DNA of 64,000 bases from Lantana camara (lineage: Eukaryota; Streptophyta; Magnoliopsida; Lamiales; Verbenaceae): positions 49,163,001 through 49,227,000 of the forward strand of contig CM074858.1 of NCBI GenBank assembly GCA_037501455.1, given 5' to 3'. A model generated the notes under the pieces. It saw only the letters and a program-made list of their open reading frames with translations. It ran no database searches and was not told where the DNA came from. Shown here piece by piece: positions 1 through 13,400 of this stretch (its first letter is position 1; every line of letters starts with the position of its first letter). Made by a program: the position numbers and the translations under genes.

Positions 1-1432
1 TAAACGTGTCTAATTAATCAATAAACCAGGTATATAACTCATATAAGTCACATATGGGAGCCAAGGAAGTGAAAGGAATGCAATAAGAGAGGTTTCGGCA
101 AAGTTTGGCAAAAGTCGACAATTTTAGGAAATGTACATGCAGAGGGAAAACTGGAATATCTTTAATTCTAGAACTGGGAATTGAGTTTTGTTTATTGGGA
201 ATGAAACTAGACACAATGGCCTTTCCGATGATATATGGCTCGTTTTCTAGTTCAAAGCGAGGAGAAAATGGCATGCGCTTGAAGTTAGGTGAGTGCAGTT
301 TGTCGGGAAAGTGGCGACATCTAAAATAATTGATTATAACTCTCAAACTAGAAAATATATTGATATGATTCAAATTGGAGATTGTTCTAGACTTCAAGAG
401 GTTTCTGTGAGTTCAAAAATCAGGTCATTTGGAGTTCGGATGAGGGAGAAACGCCCGTTTGAAGAATGAACTGAAAGCAGAAACGGGCGTTTGGAAGCTC
501 TCGGGTGTGACAGACACTGCCCAAACGGGCGTTTGGTGCTATAACTGAAATCCCAAACGGGTGTTTGGAAACATTCTGGGCGAAAAACAGGGGGAAAACA
601 GGGGATGGGTGCAAGAATTGGCTCCCAAGCCTTCTCAACACAAAACCAAGACAAGAATCAACTTAAAATTATCATATAACATGTATATAACTCATATCTA
701 CCAATTAGGCACCATACAAACCATTTAGGATGCATCAAATAATCAAGAATCAATCATCAAAACCCCAATAATTTCATGATCCAACTCTCATATGGATCAA
801 GAATTCATGCAAGCTTCCAAGCCTAATACTCATGATCATGCTTCTAATCACTTATAAAAAAGAAAGCATCCCTTAATCATCAAACCCTATTTCAAATATG
901 ATTCATGAAATCCAACTCACTTCATATTATACCTTGAAATGAAGAAAGAAAGGATGAAAGGATGAGATGTTGATGATGCTCCAAACTTATGAAATTTCTT
1001 CCTTGAATTTAAGCCTGAATGAGATGAAATCTTCTTCCTCTTCCCTTGGTGTATATACCGTGTATTAGTGTGTGTGTGTGTGAGGTATGAATGAAAATGA
1101 ATGTAAGAGATAATGATATTAGATATTTATCAAAGTCTTCCAACAATTATGATGACTCAACCATTTTTGCAACTTAGTCCTTGGAGTAATTGAATGGATG
1201 CAATCAAGTTTCACTTCATGATAAAAGATCAATTAACTCCAACTTATATAATGCAATTAAGTTCACATAATTAAGAAATGATCAAGTAAAGTTACATAAT
1301 AGCAATTAAGCACGTTATCAATTAATTCACGTTATTGATAATTCATATAATTGCATAAGAATATATTACATATAATGTTACGAAATTTAATATAATATAA
1401 CATAATGTATAAATTGAAAACGGGGCGTTACA
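1..1432 (-). mobile_element. Ty3/gypsy (Del/Tekay-type) LTR, truncated by window edge
   Basis: The right edge ends in GGGGCGTTACA, which on the minus strand is the TGTAACGCCCC start shared by the other gypsy LTRs of this window. Positions about 200-440 resemble the LTR body at 39890-40110, including the run around 'caaattggagattgttctagac'-like sequence. The LTR interrupts an older gypsy LTR: the sequence right after 1432 resumes in the middle of a related LTR body. Its other end and one target-duplication copy lie left of the window; the right copy should be CTGAC at 1433-1437. No coding sequence is seen; short open frames here are chance. Confidence 0.75.
449..566. repeat. Cluster of four near-palindromic words (AAACGGGCGTTT type)
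   Basis: Four 12-bp words start at 449 (AAACGCCCGTTT), 481 (AAACGGGCGTTT), 523 (AAACGGGCGTTT) and 555 (AAACGGGTGTTT). Start-to-start spacing is 32, 42 and 32 bp. The last two extend to CCAAAC...GTTTGG. The cluster sits about 870-980 bp inside the LTR, where other gypsy LTRs of this window carry analogous clusters built from other words. Confidence 0.85.
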
Positions 1433-2937
1433 CTGACGTCCCAAGTCTCCCTTACCCACAATCATCGAGCCCCAAACATATTCAAAGTCATATCATATTC
1501 AAATTCAAACGCATATTCAAATTCATAATCAAATCCATAACCATATTCGTATTCATATTCATATACATATCCGGACTTACTAAACCTCTACTAACAAGGC
1601 ATAACGTAACAAACTTATCATAACTTCCTCTTGCAACGGCCTAATCTTTACTTACCCCTCCGTGTCACTTCATGGCTCATCCTTCCATGTGGGGCTTGGC
1701 TCTTGCGAGGCACACGGTTTGGAGCAAGAAGCTCTACTTACCTCCCCGTGTAACTCCATGGCTTGCCCTCTAACGTGGCGCACGGCTCGGAGGAGGCACG
1801 CGGTTTAGAGCAAGAAGCTCTACTAATTACCTTCCCATGTCGCTTCATGGCTTGCCCCTCTAACGTGGTGAACGGCTCGGAAGAGGCACACGGTTTGGAG
1901 CATAGCTTAACGTTGCTCAACATTACATAATAGAACAATCTTACATATACTCGTACATAACGTATCGTAATTCCAAAACATATAACACAAGCATACCAAT
2001 ACATATCTCACACGTGTTTACATATACTTGAGGCTTAATAATCGCATGCATTCGAATACGAGTACGATTCATTAGGGTTTAACTATATCCTAACCTCACC
2101 TTACACCGACGAAGTCATAAACAAGAAGATTGGTTCACCCCGGAACCTACACGGCTAGCAAGTCATCACCTGAGTGTCCTAGACAAACTCTAAGAAATGG
2201 TGAAGATTAGAAGTGATTTGAGCTCAAAATCATAAGAGGTGTAAGGTTTTGCTTGCTTCCCTTCTTTCTACTACTTTCCCATTTCTCTAGGTGCTGGGGA
2301 CGAAATGTGAGGGTGGAGGAGGGTAGAGGAGTGAGTTGGCTAGATGTGGGTTCAAGAAAGGGTCAAACGGAGTTAAAACGAGTCAAATATGGCCAAAACG
2401 GTACGGGTAGGTCCCCAAGATACAAGCTGCTCAGTTCGATGAAGTTTTGGAGGTTCAAATGGGCTTAGAAAATTATGATACTTTTTCATTAAATCCATAT
2501 CTTCGATACGAGTCTAGCGATGGTTTTGGAATTCGAATCCGAATTCCCGAGCTCAAGTTTTGCAACCCAGAACCCAAGTGCACTAAATTCTCATGAGGCC
2601 CTAAAGTTCCTATTTCACAAAAATGGTCCAAGACCTCAACAAACAAGTCTAAAACCATGTAAAAAGCATAGAAACGCATTCATAACTCACCTATTTCATG
2701 CATAACACGTATTCACAAAAATCGAAAATAAGTTCGGGGTCAAACGGATCAAGAACGGAGTAAAAAAGGGCAAAACGTTCAAGTTTCAAAGTTCAAGAAT
2801 AACAAATAATTCATATATAATCAAAGTAGCATCTAAATATTAAATTAAACATATAATTACATAAATAAATAATTTAAATGCACACGTAGCTCACTCGTGA
2901 CGTCATACCTGTACGGCCGAACGGACGGGGCATCACA
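1433..2937 (-). mobile_element. Older Ty3/gypsy LTR, interrupted by the LTR at 1-1432
   Basis: The piece begins mid-LTR ('gacgtcccaagtctccctta' resembles the 38575-38600 LTR body) and ends at 2937 in GGGGCATCACA, a minus-strand LTR start of the form TGTGATGCCCC. At 2534-2560 it has the GAATCCGAATTCCCGAGCTC block that also occurs in the gypsy LTRs at 36882, 44554 and 53426. It is non-coding. Confidence 0.7.
1651..1905. repeat. Imperfect tandem repeat, about 93-bp unit, three copies
   Basis: Three diverged copies run head to tail within the LTR. Each has a 'cccgtgt' start, a 'catggct' box, a 'ctaacgtgg' box, then 'gaggcac.cggttt.gagcaagaagctct'. The same box sequence occurs once per unit in the duplicated LTR segment at 38489-39230. 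Confidence 0.7.
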
Positions 2938-3221
2938 TTTAGGGATAGTTGAACCCATTTGTTTTTATGATTATCGCGACTTTCGGATTAGATATCTATG
3001 CTAGTTGAACCTATCACCTGTTAATTTATGATTTGATTTCTATGGCTTGCTTCCGCATTCGTTGCTTTGATTTTGAAGTCAGGATCTACGTACCACCTAA
3101 CTTAAGTGTGTTTGTCTGTCTCCTGTTTGCCACTGCTCAGCTCATATATGAACTTTCCATTTCGTATGTTGATTGAGCTTTTGTGCGGGAGATGTAGTGA
3201 CCCTCCGTACAGGGTGCTACA
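2938..3221 (+). mobile_element. Ty3/gypsy LTR 3'-end fragment, forward
   Basis: This short piece ends in GTGCGGGAGATGTAGTG followed by ...GGGTGCTACA at 3221. That is the forward form of the LTR 3' end seen in reverse at 50289 and 58812. The match is clear only over the last 100 or so bases. Confidence 0.5.
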
Positions 3222-4408
3222 AAACCCCAGCTAGTCCTCTCACCTTCTCTTATTTTATAGGTGTCGGAGAAATCCGACCCAAAAACCACTATTAGAGCAC
3301 CTAGAAAGCTCTAATCATTTCCTAACCACATTAAATATGCATATCAATAAATTTATGGGTAATATTTTTGCAGCTAATATTATATGTTTACGAATAGTTA
3401 ATTATATGTAGATACTGCATATAGGTACTTCAAATTTTTTATTATTATAAAAGTACCCCATAACTTCCTATATTTTTCAAAAATCACCAATATGATTTCA
3501 TTTTATTCCCAATACTCACACAAACACTAGGATTTGGTATTTACAGAGACAGAGCCCGTAATTTTTTATTATAAACAAATATACCCCAACAACTTTGATT
3601 CTTCACTTTTTAGTAAAACTTAACAATCTACACATATCAAGCAAATCAAATTATTCTCAAAACCATTCATATGGTTCGTTCCTACCATAAAGCTCAAGAG
3701 CATGTTTATATCGGTCGGATAATGCTAGTGTTAAGTTGATGAATTAATAAATATTACGTTCTATAGTCGTTTTAATATTCTATGTGATTAATTCACCGTA
3801 TCTCATTCAAATTTATTAATTCATATTGCAATTGTTTCTGTATGAATGAAACTCCAATGTTACATTAAGCTTTAAGAGGTTATGAAACAAATCTCTAATA
3901 ATGTGACCTAAACCAACTCCATTTCGAAAAATCTCACACACAAGGATATTGACTTGTTTCAGACTTAATATAATGTGTGCCTTTAGAAAATGTTATTTTA
4001 TTTCAAATCTTTCCTGATGTGGTCCTCATTTGGTCTATAATTTGACACAAGGACTCCGACTTGCTTTCTTCAAACGGCTATAACTAAATTAGTAAATTAG
4101 CAGTTCATGTGACATGCTTAAGAATTAAGATTAGATTCCAGCTGCGCATGCTTTCAACCCACCACCTCAATCCTGTGTCTTGGGATGCCTACGCTAAATG
4201 AGTATCAAAAAGAAGTTTTAGAAGGTACCTTTAATTCTCCGAATATAGACATCTGAGAATACAAATAAACCCCTTCCATTATATCTTTCACGTAAACATA
4301 AACATAAACCCATTTTGGCAGCTAGATGGGGGAATATAACAGACCCCGCAAAATCTTCCGTTGTTGCAGTGGTACACCGTACATGCTGATGGTACACCAG
4401 TGAGCATA
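3222..4408. other. AT-rich intergenic sequence downstream of RAD4
   Basis: I see no open reading frame of substance, no RNA gene and no clear repeat. The part next to 4408 must contain the 3' untranslated region and polyadenylation site of the minus-strand RAD4 gene, but no single signal stands out enough to place it. Confidence 0.5.
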
Positions 4409-7400
4409 TTATAATTCCTCAAACTGTACTGAGAATCCACAGTGGCATCGCTTTATACGAGTGGGACCCTCTCCATCAAATGCCTTCTGGTCAAGAAAAA
4501 ATTCGTGTTCATGGTTTCTGTTGGGCATAAAGTGTGGGATATCACGTGCTTCCAGGATGTCCATTTCTTGGGATGTTGGGGATTCCTCACGTTTCTGGAT
4601 ACGAGCAGCAGCAGAAACAGCTGACTTAGAGCATCTGTCATTTGTATTTGTAGTCTGAGTGGAGGATTGTGATACCGCTCCATCTCCATAGCAGTTGTTT
4701 AACCGTTGTCGAGTAATGATTGAAGAAAGAAGCTGATACCACCTAGATAACGATTGTTTCTCGATTCTCCTTTTCTCTTCAGTCACTCTTCTCTCCTCTT
4801 CTTCTAAATATGCCTAAATAACATTTCTTTTATCAATTCGACAGAAGCATTAAAGATAACAAGACATCAAAAATAAGATGAGTTGGTAGTGTATAAAAAA
4901 AACAAAAGAATTTGCAAGTAGTAACATGCAAAGTCGGTGTATGTAGATATTATCTGAAATTAGCAAACTTAGTTGTCTTTTCACAGCCAGCTAAGCAGGT
5001 AATTACGCTTTAGTAAACAGTAAAAACAGTAGACTTAGTTTCAAACCCACTTGATCAGGCAATTAAGTAAATATTATACTCACCTCAAGAATCGCATCCT
5101 TAAATTCTGCACAAACAACAATACCCTCAAATAAGGGTACTGAGCGACCACTTCTGAATTCAAATCCAACCATAGCATGAGCAAAATCAACACCCAGCCT
5201 TTTTGCAACAGGCGCCACCCTTGACAAGCGCAGGTGGACTGTACCCGGTGGGAGACACTTCTCAGACCACACATCCACTCTACCACGTTCATTCTAGCAT
5301 TAAGACTTCAAATCAGGTATGACAACCCAAAGTTCAAAACATAACAACTAACAGAGCATAAATGAACCTCTTGTCTGCTTCTTTGGAAGAAAGCCATGGT
5401 CAACCAATTTAAGTAAAATAACCCATTTCAGTATCAAATGCAACTCCACATGAATGACCGAGCAATTCATTGAAGATAAAGAGAGATGAAATTAACACAC
5501 TGAGAGATGAAATCAACACACACTGAGAGATGAAATCAACACACACACACTCAACTTCATATAGGCAAAATTGGAATCACTACAGGTGTTTGCTTCAACA
5601 TATTAACGGGGAGATGATTTAATTATATGCATTTTGTATAAATTCAGAATAGACAAATATACCTTAGGCACAATGCCGTTAACAGCTCGAGGGAGGCATA
5701 ATGGCCCAGTTTGCCACTTTCCATAAAGGGCAGTAATGCCTTGATGGTTCTCATCCATATATTCCATATCATCCACAACTTCTTCTTTACTATGCTTAGG
5801 GGAGCGCTTAAGAACCTAGTTCAAACAGAATAAGCACTTGTAACAATTGAATAGTAATTCAACTGAGATTATCCAATATGCAATTCCACCTAATTTCATA
5901 CCTTTGCAGGAGCTTCACCAGCTTTCACTTCCAGCCCCTCACGCAACCACCTTTCCTTAGTACGAAGTATTTGGACACAAGTACGTGGATAGACAGCATG
6001 CCCAGAACAAAACCCTAATACAGGCCCCTTGGGATACAGAATTTCGTATTTCTTTAGCCATCTTTCAATCACATATAAGTGATGGCTCCGATAGGCCTGA
6101 ACATTCATGTAACGAAGAATACATGAGCTACGTTTTCTGGAATAGACGAAGTATTTCAATTCTAAACTGATATCAAATTCAACATACTTGTTGGTTGGTA
6201 GGAAGTGGTTCGGTCAATGCTCTAGTTTCTAGTTCCATATCTTCCAAAGAGCTCCTGGTGGAAACGGGGGACTTCTCGATAAAGGACTCTACAGTTGCTA
6301 TGGTTGAGTTGTTTATATTATCTTGATTTGCTACTTCATACTCATGGCCAGAAGCCTTAGTATCAAAATTGGCAAAACCACCGGTTGCTCCAGACTCTAA
6401 GTTTTTCAATGGTGCCATTATCGCATCCCACCAGGCAGAACTGATTCTTTGGGCAGTTATCTTGTACCATTTCGTACAATATCTGAAATGAATTCATCTT
6501 ATAAGAAATATGATTGTAGGAATTAAACAGCTCATGAAGACGATACAGTATATGAAGTTCATCAGTGTGGCTTAAGCCGTATTTGGTTAGTTCGCAGTTG
6601 ACATCGTGATGGATCAGCAGCTTCAACTATTATAGCTCCCACATATAGGCCAATATCATTATGCACACATACTCAAAACATATCCAACAAGAATTTCGGG
6701 GGCTACATCATCTTATCCATCAAAATTCTTGTAGTAAACTTTTGTAGTCATTAAAGTTTCCTCTTAAGTCTGCAGAATCCTTTAACTAGACTTTAACAGT
6801 TTTTATGATATCTTCACAGGTTCCTCAAACAAATCGAGTTTGCATCTGACAAGAAGCTTCAAAGGTGCATAACTACACTTAGCAAACACTAAATGCCTCA
6901 TCTGAAAATCGATAACTGAGGGTGCACCTGGGAGAATAACGAATGCATAGGTCGAAAACACATTATAACTGGCAATCGATTTAATCTAGAGATTCAAAAC
7001 AAACACAACTTGCATATGCATGATTATAAATGGATGCAGGGGCGCACACAGTTATGGGCATGAAACTCATCTAAATCATGAAGTCAAGAGAGAATCTGTC
7101 GCTAATACCTATAGATCACCCTACTGCTAAGAATATAAAATATGTGACGATTTATGTGGTATATGTTGTGTGTTATTTATGGTAGGGTTTATTAGGGTTT
7201 TTTAAATATAAGAGTTGAGTAACCATGTACGTGCATATGCACATGAAGTAATATAAAGTTGTTACCCTTAAAAGTACATGGTGTTTATCATTACGAAGTA
7301 ATATACAGTTGTTACCCTTAAAGTATATGGTGTTTATCATTCACATGGTATCTAGAGCCACTTTTTAAACTCACCCATCTCATACCCTTTGATCATAGCT

Positions 7401-10400
7401 GGCCACCTTTCAAGCCATTTTACCGGAGTCTAACAACATACTAATAGTTGCCACTGTCGGAGCAAAAAAAAGAAATCATCGCAAATTGTTATAGCAGATT
7501 GTTCATTGAAGTCCAGCAGAACGTTGTGGCTGCGGAATTATTGTTGCAGAACATCTGCTCTTTTCTGACCAATTGAGTCCTTAAGCCTTAATTACTATTA
7601 CGGATAATGTCAAGCAGGCCTAGTCACAAAGTCAAGCCCCAAGTCGATTTTGTGAAAACAAAATGATTAAAAAAAAAAAGAAAAAAGGAAGTACTAAACA
7701 TTTTCAAATAACAAACTGTATACTAAATGGTAGTAATTATTGTTAATGGTCTATCTTTGTTGAAGTCTTTCTGAAGGTGTTAGGCAAGGCAAGGCATGCT
7801 ACCTTAGTAGGGACCCTCCATCTGCATCTCTCTCGCTCAACAAAAGCATACTGTTGATGTACTGTAGGAAACAGGTATATTTGGAGCCAAACCTGTCGGC
7901 TATCCCATGGACATCAGTACTAAACTATCTTACAACAAGGACAAAACACTGGACAATCCTGAGAGATACTGAAGATTGGTTGGAACATTAAACTACCTCT
8001 CATAGTCACTTGACCTGATAATTCATTAGAAGCTACTGCAGTTGGCCAGTTTGTCAACACCCACCAGACTTATCAGTATAAGAATTTTGAGGTATCTAAA
8101 AAGGTCAACAGATATGTTAAGAATTAGTTAAGATAACCATGTTTTGGGTTTGTATAAGTGGTGTCATTAGTAGGATGGAATTAGTGGTACAAAACCTATT
8201 GTTACGGTAAGGTGCATTAGTGTAATTTCCTTGTGTCGGTCTAAGCATCCAGTTTTAAATTTTGGCTTGAGCCAGATTAGTGTTACATACTTTTGAGTGA
8301 ATTAGCAGAGCTAGTACCTGCAATTTGGCCAACAAACAGCGTGAATAAAGGATAGAGCTTTCAACATTTGCAGGATAAGGGCAGTCTCGCTCTTTGATCC
8401 TCCAAAAGGCATATGCATCACTCAAGGCTAAGTAGTTCTAACAAAAGATACTCCCGAAAATGACTCATGTCCAATCTAATTATCAAAAAGCTGGTTTGTT
8501 CACCAAAGCTCTAAATCGGGTCCAATTGACTTATCTTTGTAACAAGCTTGGTGCATATAACATATATTCTCCAGCTAGAGGGGAGTTTTAAATGGCATAT
8601 TGAACATGTGTATATATTAGTATGTGCTTAGTCTACAATAGTATGTTTGGTAAGAATTTCTAGGGATTTTTATTAGCGTGTATATACAGGAGCCTGTGTA
8701 TTTGTGATTAAGCTAATATGAAAAACCTTTTCACATGTTTAGCTTGTATCTTTAAATTATTTAGAACCAGTAAATGTTACAACAGCTCTTAAGTGGGTTT
8801 GGATATGGGGCTGGTCTAGGTCTACAAGGAGCTGGTGTAGGCAAAGCTCATCCATTAAGTAGTTTCAACTTAATCAAGAAGATCATTCAACAACTGAAGA
8901 GTAATTTGTACACAGAGCTCATTAATGTAATGACCATAGTATTAAAAGCACAACACAGAGAAAAATCACCATATATTTTTACATATACCAATATACAACA
9001 AATATTTTCAAAAGGCACAGGAAATTTAACGATCACAAAGCATTAAAACACTGTGGTGCTCTGTGCTCAAAACAAATTAGCTCCACAAGTACAAAGACGA
9101 AAAGAAGGCTGCTGCTATTACTCTTATGCCAAACTCTAGCGGTGCTTTTTTGTTATGTAAAGTGCTCTTAGAGCTCGTTTACTTTATAGTTTAACAGGGG
9201 GTTAGTTAATTAAAATACCAGTTTAGGCTGTTTACTTTGCATTGTTATGGGCCTGTTGGTATTCTTTGGGCTTTTTGTTGCAGTGGCTTGTCAGTGGGTT
9301 AATTAGACCCACAAAATTGGAGCAGCTAAATACACTACTAGGAGTGAAGATAAGATTTTACCCTAAAGTTCTACAAATTTACACGAAATGCCATTGCCCC
9401 TTTAATGTCCTTTTCTGAAATTTTACTACAGAGAATAATTTGACCATTTTAACTATTGTATTAAAATATTGGAGTAAACAACTTGCCCAAATTAGTAAAA
9501 CAAACTACTTTTTTAATTGTTGAAGTAAACATTGATTTTTCAAATTTAAACCACTGACACAACGTTAAATTGCCAAAATCTTAATTGTTCTAAAAAGTAA
9601 AGTAAACGAGCTCTTAGTGTTCTGCATTAGGCGCTCTAGCGCACAGAGAGCACGTTTCCCAAAATCACATGGAGCACAGCAATGCATTATAGCACAGAGA
9701 ACGCAAATCTCAAAATCACATGGCGCATAGCAACACACAATAGCACGTGCTTCTTTAGCTATTAATAACTATGATATTGACCACAGAGTAAATTAATGGC
9801 CACAAACACCACAAAAAGATAAACGTGGAGGGCTATCACAACTTTCATATACGTCACATCTTCCAAGTACCTAACTCTTTAATCATTAAAAGAAAAGAAA
9901 AATACCTTGTCCTTCTAATCGAAACCTATAGATCAGATGTACCCTGACCTCCAGAAAGAAGAGCCTAAGAAACATTCTAGGAGAACATAGATGTGTCCAG
10001 ATTTCATACCAACCAGTTTAGCCAATTAACCCACATCTTCATTTAACATGTATTTTAAGAGCACTGGTTCTGCAGTTGTATTCCCTGAACTGCCAATGAG
10101 ATTCTTATACATATAAACTGTGAATAAGCCTAAAACGAACATCACTCTAGTGTGATTCTTATACATATAAACTGTGAATAAACTGCCAATGAGATTCTTA
10201 TACATATAAACTGTGAATAAGCCTAAAACGAACATCACTCTAGTGCTTTCTATTGCCGTGAATAATCTTTCTGCCTTAAGCCATGAGACGAAGATTAAAA
10301 TTTTATTTTTTTTGCTGCAAATAATGAATAATAATAAAGCAAATCTTAGAGCATGAAAGATTTCAAACCTGCGTGTCACATCCTTAGCCCCACTTCCAGC

Positions 10401-13400
10401 AAAAGCCACAACATATCTCAAAGATTTTTTGCATGCAGCAGCTGCAGCTTCTACTTTATCTTCTCCATCTATAATAGCATTGACAGCATCAACATGCACC
10501 CACTTTCCAGTTAAATTCTCTCCACTACAGAAAACCTCTGCCCAGTAAAGTGGGGCTCCTACCTTTTTTGATCCAATAGCTGTAGATATTACATTTGCAG
10601 CCTGAGATTCTTCTTTTCTAATTTTCTTCAACTTTTTTGTAGGTGGAGTGAGAGCCGAAGGGCTGGGTGATTCTGATGCATTAAATGCCATACTGATTTT
10701 AGAACTTCCAACTGCTGTAGCAGTGAGAGCCATCTCCAACTGCATCTGGAATTCAAGATCCCCTTTCCTCTTCAATCCCTCGGATTGTAGGAGGCACGGT
10801 TCAGACATATTGGTTGGGGCTTCAGAGACCGACACATCTGGCATTTCGTTTTTTGGATTATCGCTAGTTGGAGAATCCTGCGATTGCAACTCCTGCTTTC
10901 TTGATTGACTAGCTATATTTCTGCCTCCCCCACTTGCAATATCTGATGACGATTTGAAATTGCACGAAGACGAACAGCTAGCTCCAGTAACCATCAGAGT
11001 AGATGAGCTAAACAAACCATCCATTGTGGACTCTGATTTGTCATTGTCAGGCTTCACTGAGACCACATCCAAAATTGAAACAAACCTGGAAAGTGAATAA
11101 TGTTTTAGCATTAGTAGCTTCAAAGAAATACTTTTAGAGTATGGATGGGAAGTACGCCCAAATCCTATGTATACTATTTTATATAACAAACACGAAAAGA
11201 TTGTGACAGGTCACAGGAGTTTACACAAATATATCATGACCCTTCAGAAATAAATTAAGAAACACAGCCAAATGTTCCGAGTATTCAAATAGCAACCACA
11301 ATAGTTCGTGGCCCAGATCCCAGAGTTGAGCACAGACAAACGAAATCAGACAACTGATCCTTCGGGTTGAATATATATCTGCATTTCCTACTAAATAGAA
11401 AGATAACAACAAGAACATAGAGCTAGCCTATGTACTCCACCAAAAAATTTCATGTCATTATTCCTATTTTCTCTGTAGCATGTGAGAAATTAAAATTTGC
11501 ACATCTCATGTCCTCTACCTAGAAAAGAAAGAGAAGAGTTAATGTAAGCACCAACAGCAAGCAAGGAGGTAGGAATAGAATCACTCGTCTACAATATAAT
11601 ACCACTTCCATCAGAGGAAGGGAGTAAAAGCAGATTATATCCTGTGTCGGTAGTACCTAGTTGTCAGATTCAGAGCCCTAAATAGTGCCACCAATAATGC
11701 TGCAACCTGCAAGAACAGTGACCAGGAGAGTCTTCTGTCAGAACTAATACCTGATAGCAGTTCCAGAAATTATAGATTAGTTGACACGCCACGTATCTCA
11801 AGCATAATTATGCTCTTACTTCTAAAAGCTTTGGAAGGGAAACATTGAAGCATGAACAGAATATCAGTACATAATTTATTAGAACCAGGTATATAAAAAA
11901 ATCTGCCTTGAATTGTCATCACCCTGACAAAAGTTTGCATGTAATAAGTGACTTCTTTGACATCTTATACAAGAAATTGAAAAGTAAAACCCTCATTTTT
12001 GGCCACAAAACATGTGCATAATCTTTAAATGTTTTCTATATCAGTTTCAAATTTTCTAAGAGTTTGCAAGGTAGTACAGCAAAAATTGAAGTGATAACTA
12101 CCATCGAACATGCCTTACAGAAATATCGACCATTTAAAATGGACTCCATTATTGTGTTTACCGGGAAAACACATGAATCATATTTATTTTGCATGAAGGA
12201 GTAAAATGCATTAAGATTTTCACATTGGTACTTGTATTAATATCGAACACCACCAAACTCTACCACAGAAGTTTTCAAGTGCCTTAGTGGTCCATTTACT
12301 TTCTCATGTTTCGTAATGACTTGATTGCATAGTCCTACTAACAATATACATTCAACTAGGAAGACACAATCAGCTGGAACTCCTCTAAACTTCTGCCATT
12401 TCCCAACAATACTAGTTCTCCTTGCTTTTGCGACTAAAGTTGATAACTTCTTGGGGGCCAGAAGAAATCAAAGCTGGAATTGTCCCAAAAAGCACAGAAT
12501 GACTTCCCTTATTGTTATCTTCCTGCCGTCTTTTTTTCCTAAAATGTCAGGGATTAGAATTTTAGCTTGAAGGCCTAGCTTTCTAATCTAAGTCCCTCCA
12601 TTATATTACTGAATTGATTTCTCTACCTCATAAACATTTACAGTGCTCTCGTTTTTATTCATTTTATTATGTTCTTTCAGATGTATTCCCAACTAGAAAG
12701 CATATTATTCTTGCTAGAACGATAAGAGTGATTATGATCAACAGATTAAATAAATTCCAAAGGATAGGGATCATACCTCTTCTGGTGTCCCTTCTCGAGT
12801 TTCCAGAGTGGATGCCAACGCTAACTGACATGATTTCTCCTCTATACATGGGTTTCTAACATTGAAATTCTTGTGGAACTGATTATGAAAAAGATTATAT
12901 GATAGAAAGTCAAAACTTAATTATCAGGTACTAACCAAGATGAAGAATAAACCAACGCCAAAGATCGTACCCAATTTACCAGAGGTGACAAACTACTAGC
13001 AGTAAGTTTCGGAGTTTCTGCAATCTTCAGCAAGTGTGCTGGAACTAGAGAAAGTAGAGAAGCCTGTCAAGATTTTAGGTTTTCTTGATAAGGAAAACTT
13101 CATTATTATTCTCTCAATCTCATTGGCTAGAAAGAGGAGAAGAAAGGAAGCCATAAAGATAGAACAAAAAATCAATGAGCAAAATACAAACGATAATATT
13201 ACCTTCAGAGCAATACAATTTTAAAGTTCATCAAATAGCATCAATGTACACAACAGAGAACGGAACAAAGAGAATCGATAGATGAAGATTCTGAAGATAA
13301 ATGGTCGCTGAAATGAAATAAAGGGACAGCATAAATTCTGACTACACTAAATAGTTCAAAACATCTTCATACAACTGATATGAGAAGTTGGCAGCATCTT

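Larger units (their letters stand above)
6483..10368 (-). other. RAD4 intron 9, enlarged by transposon insertions
   Basis: The donor is GTTTGA after ...ACACGCAG (exon end 10369) and the acceptor is TTTCAG before ATATTGTACG (exon start 6482). At 3886 bp it is by far the longest intron of the gene. It contains a decayed copia element, a MITE-like inverted-repeat element and a tandem repeat. It splits the conserved ...AKDVTRR | YCTKWYK... segment of the transglutaminase-like fold in phase. Confidence 0.9.

Noticed and set aside
449..566. CRISPR-like array (short repeats with about 20-30 bp spacing)
   Set aside because: Plant nuclear LTR, imperfect 12-bp repeats, no cas genes; the repeats are palindromic words of a retrotransposon.
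10026..11189. A single 387-codon minus-strand open frame taken as one protein
   Set aside because: Only 10369-11085 is exon of RAD4; both ends of the frame run into introns, and the C-terminal part is the intronic 93-bp tandem repeat.
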